DNA of 64,000 nucleotides from Bacillus_BD oryzisoli_A (GCF_043641075.1 NZ_JBHZRC010000003.1:248001-312000), one strand, 5' to 3'; positions 44,518-53,552 are shown, numbered from the stretch's first letter. Program-made: numbers and translations. The notes: generated from the sequence alone by a model not told the origin.

Positions 44518-44940
44518 TTACTCTCTGTCTTTATTTGCTAAATACGTACGTTGTTTCTCCCGGTTGCGCAATTCTTGTTTGCGGATTTCTTCTTTTTGGT
44601 GGATGGCAAGCTCTGTTCTTAATTCACCGGCGCAGTGTTCACATAGCTTTCCGGTATTGATAATTTTCCCGCATTTATCGCATGGATAGCCGAGATTAGG
44701 AAAATGCGTTTGCTGAAACCGGCCATTTTTAATGAACTTGAGAAGCAATGCCTCATCCACCCCGGTTGCTTCAATAATTTGTGGAATCGTTGCCGCTCTA
44801 TTTTCACGCTTTCGCATATATTTGTAGACCGTCTCATACTGCTTTTCCTCTTCCTTATAGCATCCTTCACACACATCACGAAACTTGCTTTTAACCATTA
44901 ATTTTCCGCAGTTCGGGCAATTGATTACGTCAGGCATCAT
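44518..44940 (-). CDS. yvyF: Flagellar operon protein YvyF
   Basis: 140 residues with zinc-knuckle pairs CPNCGK and CEGCYKEEEKQ at the N-terminus and CDKCGK ... CEHC in the C-terminal half, around a helix-turn-helix-like centre (ATIPQIIEATGVDEALLLK). It matches YvyF, the protein between comFC and flgM in B. subtilis. Function is not established. The ATG at 44940 is favoured because AAAGGAG lies 9 bases upstream; an earlier ATG (44946) is too close to it. Confidence 0.88.
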   Translation of the reverse strand: MMPDVINCPNCGKLMVKSKFRDVCEGCYKEEEKQYETVYKYMRKRENRAATIPQIIEATGVDEALLLKFIKNGRFQQTHFPNLGYPCDKCGKIINTGKLCEHCAGELRTELAIHQKEEIRKQELRNREKQRTYLANKDRE

Positions 44941-45080
44941 GAGCATTTTCTCCTTTACAAGAACATTTGACTATGTATATTTTACTTATTTAATTTTATT
45001 ATAAAGGAATTTTACGAATTATGTGGGTATTTTTCATACAAAAGACGGAGGATATTTGGCATAGTTTTATAGATTTCAGG

Positions 45081-45827
45081 TTAACCCCTTGCAATCGTAA
45101 TGGAAGTGACGGTTGCTGCGCCCTTGCTCGTTAGTACTTTTGCAGCGTGTCTCAGGGTTGAGCCTGTGGTATAGATGTCGTCGATGAGAATGATCTTTTT
45201 CCCTTGTATAGTTGGAGGCTGTGCTGGTTCAGTGGATGGAGGAGTTGATGCTGGCTGCTCTGTCAGTTGAAAAACCTGCCCGGCATGGATCCGATCTTTG
45301 CGTGATTTCTTAGACTGTTTTTCACCGTGGATACGGGTTAGGATATTGGCCGGCTTCAGGCCAGCTTCCTTTATAATCGCCTCGGCCTGATTAAAACCCC
45401 GCTCCTGAAGCCGTTCAGGACTTAAGGGAATTGGAACGAGGAGATCATACTTTTCTGTAGATAGTTTCTGAAGGAGCTGTTCGGCAAAGAGCTTCGCCAA
45501 TATATAATCACCGCGGAACTTATAACGCGCGATCACTTCCTGCAGAAAATCATTATAAAGATAGAATGATTGATTCTTTGTTAAACACCCCTGCCATATG
45601 GGGTCCTCCTCCCACCGGACACAGTCGTAGCAACGGTCATCCTGGATAAAGCGTGCCTCCAGCTGCTCTAGCGGCCGATCGCAAACTGAACAGGTTACCC
45701 CTTTGATTTCTTCCAAACCTGACTTGCAAGCCGAACAAATGGTTTGTTCCTTCGCTTCAGAAATGAGGTCATTCCATCCCATTTTTGGGATGATTTCGGT
45801 AAAGCAGATGAGGCAGTAGTCACGCAT
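45081..45827 (-). CDS. comFC: Competence protein ComFC (phosphoribosyltransferase fold)
   Basis: 248 residues; the ATG at 45827 has AAGGA 9 bases upstream and a TTG six codons earlier is less likely. N-terminal four-cysteine zinc site (CLICF ... CSAC, CSVCDRPL ... CYDC), then LVPIPLSPERLQERGFNQAE and the PRPP loop KKIILIDDIYTTGSTL. Needed for transformation with ComFA. It has an unusual proline-rich insert (about 196-212). comFB is absent between comFA and comFC. Confidence 0.93.
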   Translation of the reverse strand: MRDYCLICFTEIIPKMGWNDLISEAKEQTICSACKSGLEEIKGVTCSVCDRPLEQLEARFIQDDRCYDCVRWEEDPIWQGCLTKNQSFYLYNDFLQEVIARYKFRGDYILAKLFAEQLLQKLSTEKYDLLVPIPLSPERLQERGFNQAEAIIKEAGLKPANILTRIHGEKQSKKSRKDRIHAGQVFQLTEQPASTPPSTEPAQPPTIQGKKIILIDDIYTTGSTLRHAAKVLTSKGAATVTSITIARG

Positions 45828-45887
45828 GTGGTTCAGTCCTTTCAATTGATTTTTGATGGATTAATCGAATTTGGGTTAAATTCCTCT

Positions 45888-47399
45888 TTAATCATCAATC
45901 AACTTCCTCACCCTTGCTTCCTTGTTCATTGCAAGGATTTGTCTGCGGGCCTTGACCATGGCATCCGTTTTTCCATAATGAAAAAAGGTAATCGTTCCGC
46001 TTGGAAAATCTGAGCTCCGTCCGACACGGCCAGCGATCTGGACGAGGGCGCTTTCGGTAAAAATTCGGTCCTCTGACCCGATTACAGCGACGTCCAGCTT
46101 CGGAAAGGTGACCCCGCGCTCTAGAATGGTTGTCGTCAATAGCATCGGAACCTCCTTGTCACGCATTGCCTGCACCTTTTCTTTTCGTTTCGGATCCTCG
46201 GCATGTACGGCTTCAATCTTTGGGTTGATTTTTTTCAATATAGGAAGGACCTGGTCCATTAACTCAATACGTGGGAAAAAGAGGAGCGCCCGTTGTTCGG
46301 CTTCGATTCTTTCTTTTATCCACCGCTCGACATTTGGCGGCAGCTTCCCTTTCTTCAGCCTCTTCTGCCAATTCCCGCACCAAACAAATCGCGGCACTGT
46401 TAGGGAATGGCGGTGAAAGCGGGCTGGAATGGTGATAAAGCGTCTTTTGCCAGACTTACACTCCTTGCGCCATTTTTCATTAGGAGTAGCGGTTAGATAA
46501 ATAATAGAGGAAAGTGGTTTGCGGGCCTTTTCAACGCAGTATTGCAGGGTTTCTTCAACGGAATAGGGGAAGGCATCGACCTCATCTAAAAACACAACAT
46601 CAAAGGCTTGGTAAAAACGGAGGAGCTGGTGGGTTGTTGCAATCGTAAGGGGCGCAAACAGATGGCGGTCTTCACTGCCGCCGTGTAGTGTCGCAACAGG
46701 AATGGTTGGAAACACCTTTTTTAAGCGCGGTGATAGCTCTAGCACAACATCTGTTCTCGGCGTCGCAAGGCAGACCCGCTTTCCTTCCAGCAGCGCAGCG
46801 TTTATGCCCTTGAACAGCACCTCTGTTTTCCCTGCTCCACATACTGCCCAAACAAGCAGAGAATCTGTTTGGTGTACCGCATCAACTACTGCTTCTGATG
46901 CGACACCTTGACCTACAGATAAGGTTCCTTTCCAATCAAGAGGCTCCTTGTTTATCTCAATTGGTATGGAAGGGCCTGTCCAACTTATAAGCGGGCTGCA
47001 GCTGCTGGTTCTTCCCATCATGATGCATTTTCGGCAATAGACACAGGTTTCCTGACATCTCGCACAGTGAAAGGATGCGAAAAGATGTTTTTTCTGGTTC
47101 CCGCACCGTACGCAGGTAGGGACATTTTTTTCAAGTTCGATGCTTTTTCGGTAAATAAGATACCCATTTTCATAGTGTGCTTGGATGTCCTGTAATGAAT
47201 AGGGGACATCATCAAGGAGAAGCTGTTTTCCAGAAAGAAGCTTTTGCAGGTCTTTATTATAGGGATAGTTAGGGTTTATGGAAGGTGCCTCAGGGAGATG
47301 TTCGATTCGTGAAATGGGGAGTGGATCAGAAGAGTATTCTTGACCAGGTGGCAGTAGTTTTTCAGGGATTAAGCATCCATTTTGAGTAGAGAATTTCAT
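45888..47399 (-). CDS. comFA: ComFA DNA helicase
   Basis: 503 residues. Four-cysteine zinc finger (CVRCGNQKKH, CARC, CVYCRKC), Walker A GAGKT (188-192), DEVD box (272-275), YLTATP, and a C-terminal helicase domain ending QIAGRVGRSSDFPSG. ComFA powers DNA uptake across the membrane in transformation. AGAGGTGA precedes the ATG. No ComK box was recognised upstream; a gap of 42 bases separates it from comFC. Confidence 0.95.
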   Translation of the reverse strand: MKFSTQNGCLIPEKLLPPGQEYSSDPLPISRIEHLPEAPSINPNYPYNKDLQKLLSGKQLLLDDVPYSLQDIQAHYENGYLIYRKSIELEKNVPTCVRCGNQKKHLFASFHCARCQETCVYCRKCIMMGRTSSCSPLISWTGPSIPIEINKEPLDWKGTLSVGQGVASEAVVDAVHQTDSLLVWAVCGAGKTEVLFKGINAALLEGKRVCLATPRTDVVLELSPRLKKVFPTIPVATLHGGSEDRHLFAPLTIATTHQLLRFYQAFDVVFLDEVDAFPYSVEETLQYCVEKARKPLSSIIYLTATPNEKWRKECKSGKRRFITIPARFHRHSLTVPRFVWCGNWQKRLKKGKLPPNVERWIKERIEAEQRALLFFPRIELMDQVLPILKKINPKIEAVHAEDPKRKEKVQAMRDKEVPMLLTTTILERGVTFPKLDVAVIGSEDRIFTESALVQIAGRVGRSSDFPSGTITFFHYGKTDAMVKARRQILAMNKEARVRKLIDD

Positions 47400-47431
47400 G
47401 GGGTCACCTCTTATTTATGTGGGTATTTAGT

Positions 47432-47494
47432 GGTTGCGAAGCTTTCGGAGGGTAGTTCTGAAACGTTGATTCTACAGGTTGCGAAGCTTTCGGA
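47432..47494. repeat. 18-bp direct repeat upstream of comFA
   Basis: GGTTGCGAAGCTTTCGGA occurs exactly at 47432-47449 and 47477-47494, 45 bases apart. It lies in the comFA leader. The core AAGCTT is itself palindromic. Confidence 0.7.
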
Positions 47495-47545
47495 ACCTGC
47501 TTCCGAAGATAGTTTGGGAGCTCTTTTTAGAAGAGAGGTTATCAT

Positions 47546-47585
47546 TCTAACGCCACTCCAATCCGGAATGGCGTTATGGTTATTT
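47546..47585 (+). terminator. Hairpin between comFA and degV
   Basis: TAACGCCA(C)TCC / GGA(A)TGGCGTTA stem, then TGGTTATTTTTT on the plus strand. It overlaps the end of degV (47580). The T-run favours the plus strand, but the symmetric stem could also weaken read-through from degV. Confidence 0.55.
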
Positions 47586-48419
47586 TTTGACCCAGCCAAG
47601 ACCTAACGCGCCTTCGCCAAGATGTGTTCCGATCACAGCACCGAAATAGCTGAGCTGGAATTCGACGTTTGGAAATTGTTCCTCAAGCTCAGCTTTCCAG
47701 GCCAATGCTTCTTCTTCACAGTTACCATGGATAACCGCTGCTTGGTATGCTTCGCCGTTGCTGACATCCTCCTGCAAGAGCTCCACAATTCGTTTGATCG
47801 CTTTTTTTCGAGTACGGATTTTTTCAAAGGGGACAATGACTTTGTTTTCAAAATGAAGCAGCGGCTTAACCTGGAGTAATCCGCCGATGAGGGCTTGTGC
47901 GCTTGAAAGACGTCCGCCGCGCTGTAAATGGGAGAGGTCATCTACCATAAAATACGCATCCATCGTTTTCTTCATTTCGTCGAGCCGAGTCATGATAATT
48001 TGAGGAGATATACCTTCCGCAGCCATTTTTGCCGCCTCAATCGCATAAAAGCCCTGTGGCATGCAGGCAATTTCCGAATCAAAGGAATACACGTCAATGC
48101 CTTCCACCATTTCCCCGGCTGTAATGGAACCCTGGTATGTACCGCTGATTCCACTTGAAAGGTGAACACTGATGACAGCATCATATTCTTTGGAAAGGGA
48201 TTCGAATAGTTCAACGAATTTTCCAATCGCCGGCATGGAGGTCTTCGGCAGCTCACGGCTCTTCACTTCATCGTAAAACTGTTCCGCACTCAGTTCCAAT
48301 TCTTCCTGATAGGATTCGTCCCCAAAGATAATATTTAATGGGATGATATGTATGTTTAATTCCTCGACCAATTCTTTCGGAAGATAGGCCGTACTATCTG
48401 ATACAACAGCTGTTTTCAT
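47580..48419 (-). CDS. degV: DegV-family fatty-acid-binding protein
   Basis: 279 residues with the DegV signature: AVVSDSTAYLPKEL at the N-terminus, TSMPAIGKFVELFE, VHLSSGISGTYQGS, and RGGRLSSAQALIGGLLQVKP. DegV/FakB-type proteins present fatty acids to the FakA kinase; no fakA is nearby. It sits beside comFA and degSU as in B. subtilis. Start follows AAGGAAGG. Confidence 0.92.
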   Translation of the reverse strand: MKTAVVSDSTAYLPKELVEELNIHIIPLNIIFGDESYQEELELSAEQFYDEVKSRELPKTSMPAIGKFVELFESLSKEYDAVISVHLSSGISGTYQGSITAGEMVEGIDVYSFDSEIACMPQGFYAIEAAKMAAEGISPQIIMTRLDEMKKTMDAYFMVDDLSHLQRGGRLSSAQALIGGLLQVKPLLHFENKVIVPFEKIRTRKKAIKRIVELLQEDVSNGEAYQAAVIHGNCEEEALAWKAELEEQFPNVEFQLSYFGAVIGTHLGEGALGLGWVKK

Positions 48420-48694
48420 AATGGGATACCTTCCTTGATTATGTAATTTTCATTTGGTATGTATACGGGCTTGTTTGGAGCGGAGCATGTTGACTATAGG
48501 ATTATGTTTGTTTATATGAAGACATGCTAATTTTACACTATTCATAGAAAAGCAATCTCTATGACAGGGCGCTCCCTTACCCTTTACTATTTGTCTAAAT
48601 ACCATTTTATATGAAAACAGGTTGAATTGCATTAATTATAGTTGAGTAAAGATTCAGGTTTTGCAGAATGGGTATTCTATCACGACAGTATCTT

Positions 48695-48874
48695 CTATTG
48701 AACACCTACTAAATGTGTATGGTTTTCATGTTTATGAGGCTGCATATTTTCTAATGTCCTAACATCCAACTCTGTTCGTAATAGTTCAATAAACTCAGCA
48801 TCCAGCTTCATGTTCAACGCTAGGAAATAAGTTTTTAACAGCTCTTCATTGTTAAGGATAGATAGTGAATTCAT
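48695..48874 (-). CDS. sda: Sporulation histidine-kinase inhibitor Sda
   Basis: 59 residues from the ATG at 48874 (AGAGGTG 7 bases upstream; a GTG three codons earlier is overlapped by this site). LSILNNEELLKTYFLALNM, then DAEFIELLRTELDVRTL, align with the two-helix hairpin of Sda (SDELLIESYFKATEMNLN ... FIELIENEIKRRSL). Sda binds KinA-type kinases and blocks phosphorelay start when replication is disturbed. DnaA boxes in the upstream gap match how sda is controlled in B. subtilis. The tail HKHENHTHLVGVQ is longer than in B. subtilis. Confidence 0.85.
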   Translation of the reverse strand: MNSLSILNNEELLKTYFLALNMKLDAEFIELLRTELDVRTLENMQPHKHENHTHLVGVQ

Positions 48875-48950
48875 CCTAATCACCTCTGATGAAATATGTT
48901 TCTATATTAGATGTACCAATTTGAGTTGGACATGTAAAGGAATCTAGGAA

Positions 48951-49110
48951 TTATTCACTATATGTTCGGAATTTGAGTTGGATTGGGCTCCATGGAGGAT
49001 TGGAGGTTCGTTGGGAGGTGTTTTCTATTATTACCAAAGTTCCCGCTAACATATCCACTGTTTTAACAAATTATCCACAAAATCCCAGTCACTTATCCAC
49101 ATTATTCAGA
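48951..49110 (+). promoter_or_regulatory. DnaA-box cluster upstream of sda
   Basis: Five DnaA-box-like 9-mers in the same orientation: TTATTCACT (48951), ATATCCACT (49051), TTATCCACA (49071), TTATCCACA (49093) and TTATTCAGA (49102). Two are perfect TTATNCACA. They lie 80-235 bases upstream of sda, between it and degU. In B. subtilis DnaA activates sda; this arrangement fits. Confidence 0.75.
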
Positions 49111-49116
49111 CAAAAA

Positions 49117-49145
49117 AAACGTACTCTCAAAGAGAGTACGTCCTA
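49117..49145 (-). terminator. Terminator of degU
   Basis: ACGTACTCTC/GAGAGTACGT perfect stem with a TTT loop, then eight T residues on the minus strand, immediately past the degU stop. Confidence 0.92.
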
Positions 49146-49829
49146 TTATCTTACTTCCACCCAGCCCTTTTTAATCGCTTCAACAACCGCTTGTGTACGG
49201 TCGTTTACGTTCATTTTTTGCAGGATGTTACTTACATGGTTTTTAACCGTTTTTTCACTGATATATAAAGCATCGCCGATACCGCGGTTGCTTTTTCCGT
49301 CTGCTAATAATTGAAGAACCTCACATTCACGGCGTGTTAGCAGATGAAGTGGTCTACGGACTTCCATTTGCAGTACATAATGATTTCCGCCTTCCTCTTC
49401 TGCCGCAAGACGTCTGAATTCGTTTACTAAATTGTGGGTAACCTTTGGATGTAAATACGAACCACCTGAAGCTACCACCTTTACTGCTTCAATTAAGGCA
49501 TCTGCGTCCATTTCCTTTAATAAGTAGCCGCATGCGCCTGTTTTTAACGCATGTGTGACATAGTTCTCATCATCATGAATGGATAGTATGATAACCTTTG
49601 AATCTGGATATTTTTCAACAAGTAGACGTGTTGCCTCAATCCCGTTCGTCTCTGGCATATTGATATCCATCAATACAACATTTGGATGATGCTCCTCTAC
49701 TAGCTGAAGGGCTTCACAGCCGTCGTTACCTTCTGCTACCACCTGAAACGTTTTTTCAAATTCCAGGATTCTTTTTACACCTTCTCTAAATAACTGATGA
49801 TCGTCGATAATCACAATTTTGGTTGTCAA
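49146..49829 (-). CDS. degU: Response regulator DegU
   Basis: 227 residues: receiver domain with D55 in VVLMDINMPETNG, LSIHDDENYV and KTGACGYLLKEMDADAL, then a LuxR-type helix-turn-helix (LTRRECEVLQLLADGKSNRG, ISEKTVKNHVSNILQKM). DegU controls exoenzymes, competence, motility and biofilm genes. About 108 bases separate it from degS. It is the only regulator-kinase pair in the window. Confidence 0.96.
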   Translation of the reverse strand: MTTKIVIIDDHQLFREGVKRILEFEKTFQVVAEGNDGCEALQLVEEHHPNVVLMDINMPETNGIEATRLLVEKYPDSKVIILSIHDDENYVTHALKTGACGYLLKEMDADALIEAVKVVASGGSYLHPKVTHNLVNEFRRLAAEEEGGNHYVLQMEVRRPLHLLTRRECEVLQLLADGKSNRGIGDALYISEKTVKNHVSNILQKMNVNDRTQAVVEAIKKGWVEVR

Positions 49830-49937
49830 AATACTCCGCCTCCCTAAAACATCGCCAATACTCTTCTATTCCGAGCTCTAGTATATTCTTTCACTTGCCA
49901 ATTTTCCAGGCAAAATGTCCATCCTTTTATATGCTTT

Positions 49938-51107
49938 TTAAAGTGTGTATTCCTTCAGTGCGCTTTCCACTACAATCGGGACTTGGATGATGACCATGGT
50001 TCCACTGCCTTCTTTTGAATCAAGCGAAAGCTCCCCTTCTAAGAGCTCAACTCTTTCTTTCATACCGATCAATCCAAAGGAATTAGGCTTTTTCTTACTT
50101 ACATCGAAGCCTTTTCCATTATCTCGAACAATAACGGTCAGATGATCTCGTTGGAACTCCAGTTTTACGACCACTTCACTGGCTGCCGCATGCTTCATCG
50201 CGTTTTGAACAGACTCCTGTACCAAACGGAAAAGTGCAACTTCAAATTTGGCCGGCAGTCGTTTAGCTTCACCCATACAAATAAAACGAATTTGCGCACT
50301 ATTGAAATACTCTTCAATCGTTTGTAGATATTTTTTCAAAGTAGGAACTAAACCTAAGTCATCAAGTGCCATTGGGCGTAAGTCATAAATAATATGACGC
50401 ACCTCATACAGAGCATCACGAACCATCCTTTTTAAGTTCTTGATCTCAAAAATGGCCTCTTCCACTCCCCGTTCCCGGTATATTTTTTCAATTAAATCCG
50501 AACGCATCATAACATTTGCCATCATTTGTGCAGGTCCATCGTGAATTTCCCTGGATAACCGTTTGCGTTCTTCTTCCTGCGCTTCAATAATTTTCAAGCC
50601 AAAATCTTGCTTTTGTTTGGCATCCTCTAATACTTCGCCAATTTGTCTTAAGTCACTTGATAAATAGTTTAGGACGACAGATATTTGCGATACAAGATGG
50701 TCGGCACGCTGAATCGTTTCTGATAACCCGGTAAGTCTGCGTTCAAGGTCGTCGCGTCGGGCGCGAAGCTGTTTTTCCATCTGCCTGTTCATCGTAAGGT
50801 CTGTTTGAATCTGGTGGGCTTTTTCATAAACTCCCCGGACTTCAGCCTCAGAATATTGGTTGAAATGCTTGCTGACCTCTGAAAGCCGCTTTCTTGATAG
50901 CCTTGCCATTGCCTCCAGCTTATCGCCTTCTTCAATCATGCTGCGGACTGCCGTTTTTACTTCCTGCAGTTCTTCTGTCAGTGTTTGGAAATCATTTTGG
51001 CATGTTTGTCCAATTTCGAAGATTTCCTTTTTACTGTTTCCGACAGTATCCATCATTTTTTCTAAAATCAGATCAAGTGCTTTTGTATCAAATTTTTTTA
51101 TATTCAT
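49938..51107 (-). CDS. degS: Sensor kinase DegS
   Basis: 389 residues from the ATG at 51107 behind GGGGGA; a GTG 11 codons earlier is less likely. Cytoplasmic coiled-coil N-terminus (about 60-180), the phospho-acceptor H189 in SREIHDGPAQMMAN (HisKA_3 type), and an ATPase domain with RDNGKGFDV and FGLIGMKERVELL. It phosphorylates DegU. No transmembrane segment, as in B. subtilis DegS. Confidence 0.96.
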   Translation of the reverse strand: MNIKKFDTKALDLILEKMMDTVGNSKKEIFEIGQTCQNDFQTLTEELQEVKTAVRSMIEEGDKLEAMARLSRKRLSEVSKHFNQYSEAEVRGVYEKAHQIQTDLTMNRQMEKQLRARRDDLERRLTGLSETIQRADHLVSQISVVLNYLSSDLRQIGEVLEDAKQKQDFGLKIIEAQEEERKRLSREIHDGPAQMMANVMMRSDLIEKIYRERGVEEAIFEIKNLKRMVRDALYEVRHIIYDLRPMALDDLGLVPTLKKYLQTIEEYFNSAQIRFICMGEAKRLPAKFEVALFRLVQESVQNAMKHAAASEVVVKLEFQRDHLTVIVRDNGKGFDVSKKKPNSFGLIGMKERVELLEGELSLDSKEGSGTMVIIQVPIVVESALKEYTL

Positions 51108-51353
51108 TGTATTCCCCCAGAGGACACTAGAACCTTTCACACAAATTAATTATCTAGTGTGAAAAGGATAGTTTGGGATAATTTTGTTCGCTACAAAGTT
51201 GTTTTGTAGGCTATTATCATCAATTATCCTACCAAGGATGCCATACATCCTATTTTACACCATATTCCATTTGTTCGTTATAAAATACTGCTAATATTTT
51301 AAAAATTTTTTTGCGTATTTCATAATGATCTTTAGTCCTCATTGATTATAACC

Positions 51354-51359
51354 ATTATA
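51354..51359 (-). promoter_or_regulatory. Candidate degS -10 element
   Basis: Minus strand TGGTATAAT, an extended -10 box, lies about 250 bases upstream of the degS start in the divergent 51108-51598 gap. A matching -35 is not clear. Confidence 0.4.
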
Positions 51360-51410
51360 CCATGCAATTAAGACACCCATGTTAAAGTTTCTTTACAATC
51401 CCTTTGTAAA

Positions 51411-51440
51411 TTGATGTTAAGAACTCTGTCGTTTTATAAT
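51411..51440 (+). promoter_or_regulatory. Sigma-A promoter of yvyE
   Basis: TTGATG, 18-base spacer, TATAAT on the plus strand, about 160 bases before the yvyE ATG. Confidence 0.65.
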
Positions 51441-51598
51441 AGAAATAGACAAAAAAACCTTTTATCCTACAGGGTTTATGCAGTCGTAAGACTTTAGTGT
51501 TAGATTCAACAGCACGTATTTACGACTAGAACTTTACAAATATTACATGAAAAATTCTTTATTCATTAAAAAAATCTATCAATGAAAGGTGCGGTACG

Positions 51599-52231
51599 AT
51601 GCTACCCCAGTACTATACGGTAAAAGGTCATGGCGAACATGAAATCGTCATCCAAAAATCCCGCTTCATTGCTCATGTTATGAGAACAGAAACAGAGGAA
51701 GATGCCCAGGACTTTATACAGAAAATCAAAAAAGAGCATTGGAATGCGACGCATAACTGCTCGGCCTATTTAATCGGTGAGCATGATCAAATTCAAAAGG
51801 CCAATGACGACGGAGAACCCAGTGGCACGGCTGGTGTCCCTATCCTAGAGGTATTAAAAAAGAAGCATTTAAAGGACACGGTTGTGGTTATTACCCGTTA
51901 TTTTGGCGGAATCAAGCTTGGAGCAGGCGGACTGATTCGTGCTTATGGAAAGGCCACATCAGAAGGCATTGAAGCAACAGGTGTGGTGGAACGCAGGCTC
52001 ATGAGAGTGATGGCCACGAAAATAGACTATACCTGGCTTGGCAAAATAGAAAACGAACTCCGCTCCTCCATCTACGAGATCAAAGAGATTCACTACCTGG
52101 ATTCGGTCGAAATCGAAACCTACGTCGAAGAAGCCGACGTCCAACACTTTACCGATTGGATGGTAGAGCTAACGAACGGCCAAGGAGAAATTCGTTCAGG
52201 AGAAGTGCTTTACATGGAGAAGGATGTGTAA
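51599..52231 (+). CDS. yvyE: YigZ/IMPACT-family protein YvyE
   Basis: 210 residues: SRFIAHVMRTETEEDAQDF, HNCSAYLIG, DDGEPSGTAGVPILEVL, ITRYFGGIKLGAGGLIRAYG, all diagnostic of the family (Impact N-terminal domain plus UPF0029 C-terminal domain). Its role in bacteria is uncertain; relatives act on translation stress. Divergent from degS, as in B. subtilis. GAAAGGTG precedes the ATG. Confidence 0.93.
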   Translation: MLPQYYTVKGHGEHEIVIQKSRFIAHVMRTETEEDAQDFIQKIKKEHWNATHNCSAYLIGEHDQIQKANDDGEPSGTAGVPILEVLKKKHLKDTVVVITRYFGGIKLGAGGLIRAYGKATSEGIEATGVVERRLMRVMATKIDYTWLGKIENELRSSIYEIKEIHYLDSVEIETYVEEADVQHFTDWMVELTNGQGEIRSGEVLYMEKDV

Positions 52232-52241
52232 GTACTAACCT

Positions 52242-52300
52242 GGTGTCAGGCACCGCAAAAAGACACTTCGCCCTTTTGTCTTTTTGTAGTGCCTGACACC
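52242..52300. repeat. GGTGTCAGGCACC palindrome, copy 2
   Basis: GGTGTCAGGCACCGCAAAAA and its inverted copy TTTTTGTAGTGCCTGACACC, around a short centre. Directly after yvyE. Same family as 44453-44516. Confidence 0.8.
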
Positions 52301-52307
52301 ACCACGA

Positions 52308-52347
52308 AAAAAGGTGAGAAGCTATATCTAGCTTCTCACCTTTTTTC
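52308..52347. terminator. Bidirectional terminator between yvyE and tagO
   Basis: AAAAAAGGTGAGAAGC/GCTTCTCACCTTTTTT, a 16-bp perfect stem with a TATATCTA loop, ends both convergent genes. Confidence 0.92.
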
Positions 52348-52354
52348 TGCTCTA

Positions 52355-53419
52355 TTATCGGTCTTTTACTGTTGGATAGCGTAGACCATTTATGAATTTT
52401 AGTAGTGGACGGTAGTTTTTGCCGACCAGCCCGATTTTTTCGGCTATCATTTCGATGATGACTAACAGTACGATGATTAGTGCGAAAGAACCTAGCAGCT
52501 TAGCCTGTGATAGGATCACGGCTACTAATCCGAAAAAGGCTGCCATTGCATAAATTAATAAGACCGTCTGTCTGTGTGTAAAGCCCAGACCCAATAAGCA
52601 ATGGTGTAAATGGGATTTATCTGGTGCCATTAAAGGCTTTTTGTTTACGATTCGGCGTAAGATAGCAAAGAATGTATCAGAAATTGGAACACCTAGAATA
52701 ATGATCGGTATAATGAAGGAAATAAACGCCGACGTTTTAAATCCTAAGAGTGATAGTACCGAAATCATAAAGCCCAGGAACAATGCTCCGGTATCACCCA
52801 TGAATATTTTGGCCGGGTGAAAGTTGAAAACAAGGAAACCGAGCGTACTTGCTAACACAATGGATGCCATTACGACGACAAATGGGTTTCCAAACAGAAT
52901 CGCCATTCCGGAAATCGTAATTAAAGCAATGGATGAAACACCTGCTGCAAGACCATCAAGTCCGTCGATTAAGTTGATTGCATTGGTAATTCCAACAATC
53001 CACAGAATCGTAATCGGTACACTTAAAAATCCAAATTCAAGGATCCCGTCACTAAACGGAAGGTTAATGAATTCAACCTGTACTCCGCCCCATGCTACAA
53101 CAACACCGGCTGCGGCAAGCTGACCCAATAACTTTAGTTTAGCTGATATTTCAAACATGTCATCAAAGATGCCGGTGATGATAATAATCGTAGCACCGAC
53201 GATAATGGACATGAGATATGGCGATTGTGGCTGATAGAACCATACTCCGAATACAAAACTAATGTATATCGCTAAACCTCCAAGGCGAGGCATAATCTTC
53301 TGGTGGACTTTTCGTTGATTCGGTTTATCCGTTGCACCAATTTTAAAAGCTAATTTTATCACTAAGGGCGTTATTAGTATCGATAAGATAATACATAGCA
53401 ACATCGTCAAGTAAATCAT
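52355..53419 (-). CDS. tagO: Undecaprenyl-phosphate GlcNAc-1-phosphate transferase TagO
   Basis: 354 residues, about ten or eleven transmembrane helices. MraY/WecA family motifs: DKPNQRKVHQKIMPRLGGLA, GIFDDMFEIS, NAINLIDGLDGLAAG, FHPAKIFMGDTGALF and SHLHHCLLGLGFTHRQ. It starts wall teichoic acid and other undecaprenyl-linked glycans by moving GlcNAc-1-P to the lipid carrier. It heads the polysaccharide part of the window. GGGAGG precedes the ATG. Confidence 0.95.
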   Translation of the reverse strand: MIYLTMLLCIILSILITPLVIKLAFKIGATDKPNQRKVHQKIMPRLGGLAIYISFVFGVWFYQPQSPYLMSIIVGATIIIITGIFDDMFEISAKLKLLGQLAAAGVVVAWGGVQVEFINLPFSDGILEFGFLSVPITILWIVGITNAINLIDGLDGLAAGVSSIALITISGMAILFGNPFVVVMASIVLASTLGFLVFNFHPAKIFMGDTGALFLGFMISVLSLLGFKTSAFISFIIPIIILGVPISDTFFAILRRIVNKKPLMAPDKSHLHHCLLGLGFTHRQTVLLIYAMAAFFGLVAVILSQAKLLGSFALIIVLLVIIEMIAEKIGLVGKNYRPLLKFINGLRYPTVKDR

Positions 53420-53552
53420 GAGTATCCTCCCTCAATTGTATATTGCCCAGTACGTCACATATGAATACAGGCAAATACAGTTAACACAAACCAATTGTCC
53501 GATTTTATATTTTTTTTGGAAAAATCATCTAAACTAGTAATATACCAAATGG

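Noticed and set aside
47400..47579. ComK box upstream of comFA
   Set aside because: No pair of AAAA-N5-TTTT motifs with proper spacing was found.
49051..49110. Replication origin
   Set aside because: DnaA boxes are present, but no dnaA/dnaN, AT-rich unwinding element or gene order of oriC is nearby; regulation of sda explains them better.
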